Of a DNA stretch of 64,000 nucleotides, positions 62,925 through 64,000 are shown piece after piece. Origin of the DNA: Atopsyche davidsoni. Taxonomy: Eukaryota > Arthropoda > Insecta > Trichoptera > Hydrobiosidae. The first letter of the stretch is position 1; each line of letters starts with the position of its first letter. The stretch lies in the NCBI GenBank assembly GCA_022113835.1, contig JAILWY010000008.1, forward strand, positions 1,480,001-1,544,000, given 5' to 3'. The translations under genes were made by a program, and so were the position numbers. The notes under the pieces were generated by a model that was given only the letters and a program-made list of their open reading frames with translations, ran no database searches and had not been told where the DNA came from.

Positions 62925-63545
62925 TTAAAGATGTGGTTTAGCAATAGGGAATAATAGTGGAGACTTATCGAAAATAACCTGGTCATTAAGCAGGTGCTCC
63001 GGTGTGTTATTTTTAATGCGATTGATTTCTAAAATCTCTTAGCGATCGAGTTTTGTGCCTTTATTGTTAATATGCAAAATTTCTGAGTACTGGTTAAAGT
63101 CGTGCTTATTATCAGAGAGGTGGAGACCAAAGGAAGATGATTCATCTCCCTTTTTCCATCCTCTTATGTGGTCTTTGGTCCTTGTGTTGAAGGATCTACC
63201 TGTTTGGCTAATGTAAGTGGCGTCGCAGGAGTCGCAGTTGAGTTTGTAAATGCCGCTGTTACTGAATTTATCATTCCTATCCTTGTTGTCGATAAGAATT
63301 TTTCTAGGGACATATTATTTAAATATGAGACCCTACATGCCTACATAATCTCGAAAGGAGTTTACAGTATTTTTCGCAAGTCTCGCTGAAGAATGGGAGC
63401 TTAACCATTTCTTTTTTATTACTATTTCTTTCGCCTTTGGATAATTTAGAGATATCGACATAAATAGTTTTTTGTTTTTTCGATAGCATTTTAAGAATAA
63501 TTGAAGGGTCATATCCATTGTAAGTGGCTCATTTCAGAATTCTAG
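62925..63545 (-). pseudogene. PLE linker and GIY-YIG endonuclease, broken
   Basis: The upstream part (63519 to about 63320) reads NGYDPSIILKMLSKKQK and later LPFFSETCEKYCKLLSRL, the region between polymerase and nuclease. After a frameshift near 63320 the frame from about 63305 reads KILIDNKDRN, then SGIYKLNCDSCDATYIS (GIY at 63247-63255; YIS for YIG at 63207-63218), then QTGRSFNTRTKDHI and later FGLHLSDNKHDFN. The C-x2-C pair between GIY and YIG and the later histidines fit the PLE-specific zinc-binding pattern. Defects are an in-frame TGA near 63530, the frameshift, and a TAA at 63039-63041 within DR*EILEINRIKNN. The enzyme would nick target DNA for reverse transcription. No ATG-initiated frame covers it, so simple ORF calling misses it. 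Confidence 0.9.
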
Positions 63546-63610
63546 TATTTTATTTAAAAATATTAAAATGGAATTCCACCAAGTACTCTCTGTCAAAAAG
63601 ATTGAATTTC

Positions 63611-63623
63611 CTAACAAGCAATA
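63611..63623. repeat. PLE target duplication, right (13 bp)
   Basis: Second copy of CTAACAAGCAATA. Confidence 0.9.
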
Positions 63624-64000
63624 TACGATTACTAAAAAAATAATCCTGTAATTGAGGACATATTTTCCAGTTTACGCACCAAAAACACACATCCTGGCAA
63701 CTTACCGGTCGTTACTTCCCGCGGCGCATTTGTAAAAGACCCCACCGGAAGTGGGGGTGTCGGGTTTGGCGCCCGGAACGTGGCGTCACGACGCCCTATT
63801 CCTGCGGCCGGAAGTTACTACTTGCTAATTCCGGATTTAATAATCCCCCTATGTTCCATTTAGCGCCCTCAATCTTGGGGAATCATCATGCCCCGCTGAG
63901 TAAGGCTTCTTTCATGAAATATTTGCGGAATATGAAACCATCCGCGATAACCTGGTTTAATTTGTGATACTCTATATTTTAACAACAGCAGAATGCCGTA
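63624..64000. other. GC-richer unique sequence to window end
   Basis: About 63700-63960 is one of the most GC-rich stretches (GGAAGTGGGGGTGTCGGG, GGCGCCCGGAACG), with several CCGGAAGT words of the ETS-factor type (GGAA core). No open frame of note. Candidate regulatory island. Confidence 0.35.

Larger units (their letters stand above)
62343..63610 (-). mobile_element. Penelope-like element, 5'-truncated copy
   Basis: A 1268-bp insertion between exact 13-bp duplications, transcribed leftwards. Read on the minus strand: end module (63610-63563), truncated coding region (63545-62925), 3' non-coding region shared with the 37.4 kb copy, hammerhead-like module (about 62433-62389) and tail GTGGAAAATCACTCTAGTATT. 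A 198-bp relative is inserted at 62541-62738. A full PLE encodes a reverse transcriptase followed by a linker and GIY-YIG endonuclease. The polymerase core is missing here. This is the only copy in the window with coding sequence. Confidence 0.92.

Noticed and set aside
1..64000. CRISPR array, operons, prophage or plasmid functions
   Set aside because: No regularly spaced repeats, no bacterial gene organisation, and clear eukaryotic transposons.

Overview
The window looks like animal, most probably arthropod (insect-like), nuclear DNA. It is roughly 70% A+T by eye, carries long AT microsatellites, and has no prokaryotic gene packing: no operons, no ribosome-binding-site/ORF rows, no CRISPR. 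It holds DNA-transposon and Penelope-like retroelement debris typical of arthropod genomes. I found no intact host protein-coding gene, rRNA gene or functional tRNA gene. The longest start-to-stop frames are only about 130 codons, about what chance gives in a sequence of this size. The window is therefore best read as a gene desert or the interior of a very large intron.

The supported content is mobile DNA. (1) One Penelope-like element (PLE) family occurs at 5.3, 8.8, 16.6, 37.4, 48.7 and 62.3-63.6 kb. The 62.3-63.6 kb copy has a 13-bp target duplication and keeps a broken minus-strand GIY-YIG endonuclease frame. It also contains a 198-bp member of the same family inserted in itself with a 12-bp duplication. 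The 37.4 kb copy is a 395-bp non-coding derivative with 63-bp inverted repeats and a 13-bp duplication. All carry hammerhead-ribozyme-like sequence to varying degrees. A separate, better-conserved hammerhead core lies at 43.87 kb. (2) A tRNA-derived SINE-like family lies at 16.3, 25.5, 28.7, 29.3, 43.1, 44.1-44.3 and 50.1 kb. Some copies are arranged as hairpins or inverted dimers. (3) DNA transposon relics are mariner C-terminal fragments (3.5-3.8 and 7.2-7.5 kb), an internally deleted Tc1/mariner-superfamily element (12.5 kb), a mariner-type MITE (5.5 kb), a 551-bp hAT-type element with 8-bp duplication (48.4 kb), and a weak PIF/Harbinger-like piece (57.2 kb). (4) A non-LTR retrotransposon (LINE) C-terminal fossil lies at 45.7 kb.

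Between these lie AT-rich unique sequence and many 100-250-bp islands of higher G+C without convincing reading frames. Four of them contain perfect TGACGTCA palindromes. These islands are the best candidates for host regulatory DNA. A 1.3-kb AAATT-type low-complexity tract (53.5-54.8 kb) and two long (AT)n arrays complete the layout.

The elements record a sequence of events. PLE pieces landed inside the hAT element and inside another PLE, and a PLE derivative landed beside a SINE fragment. The PLE family was therefore active after those elements arrived, and at least twice.
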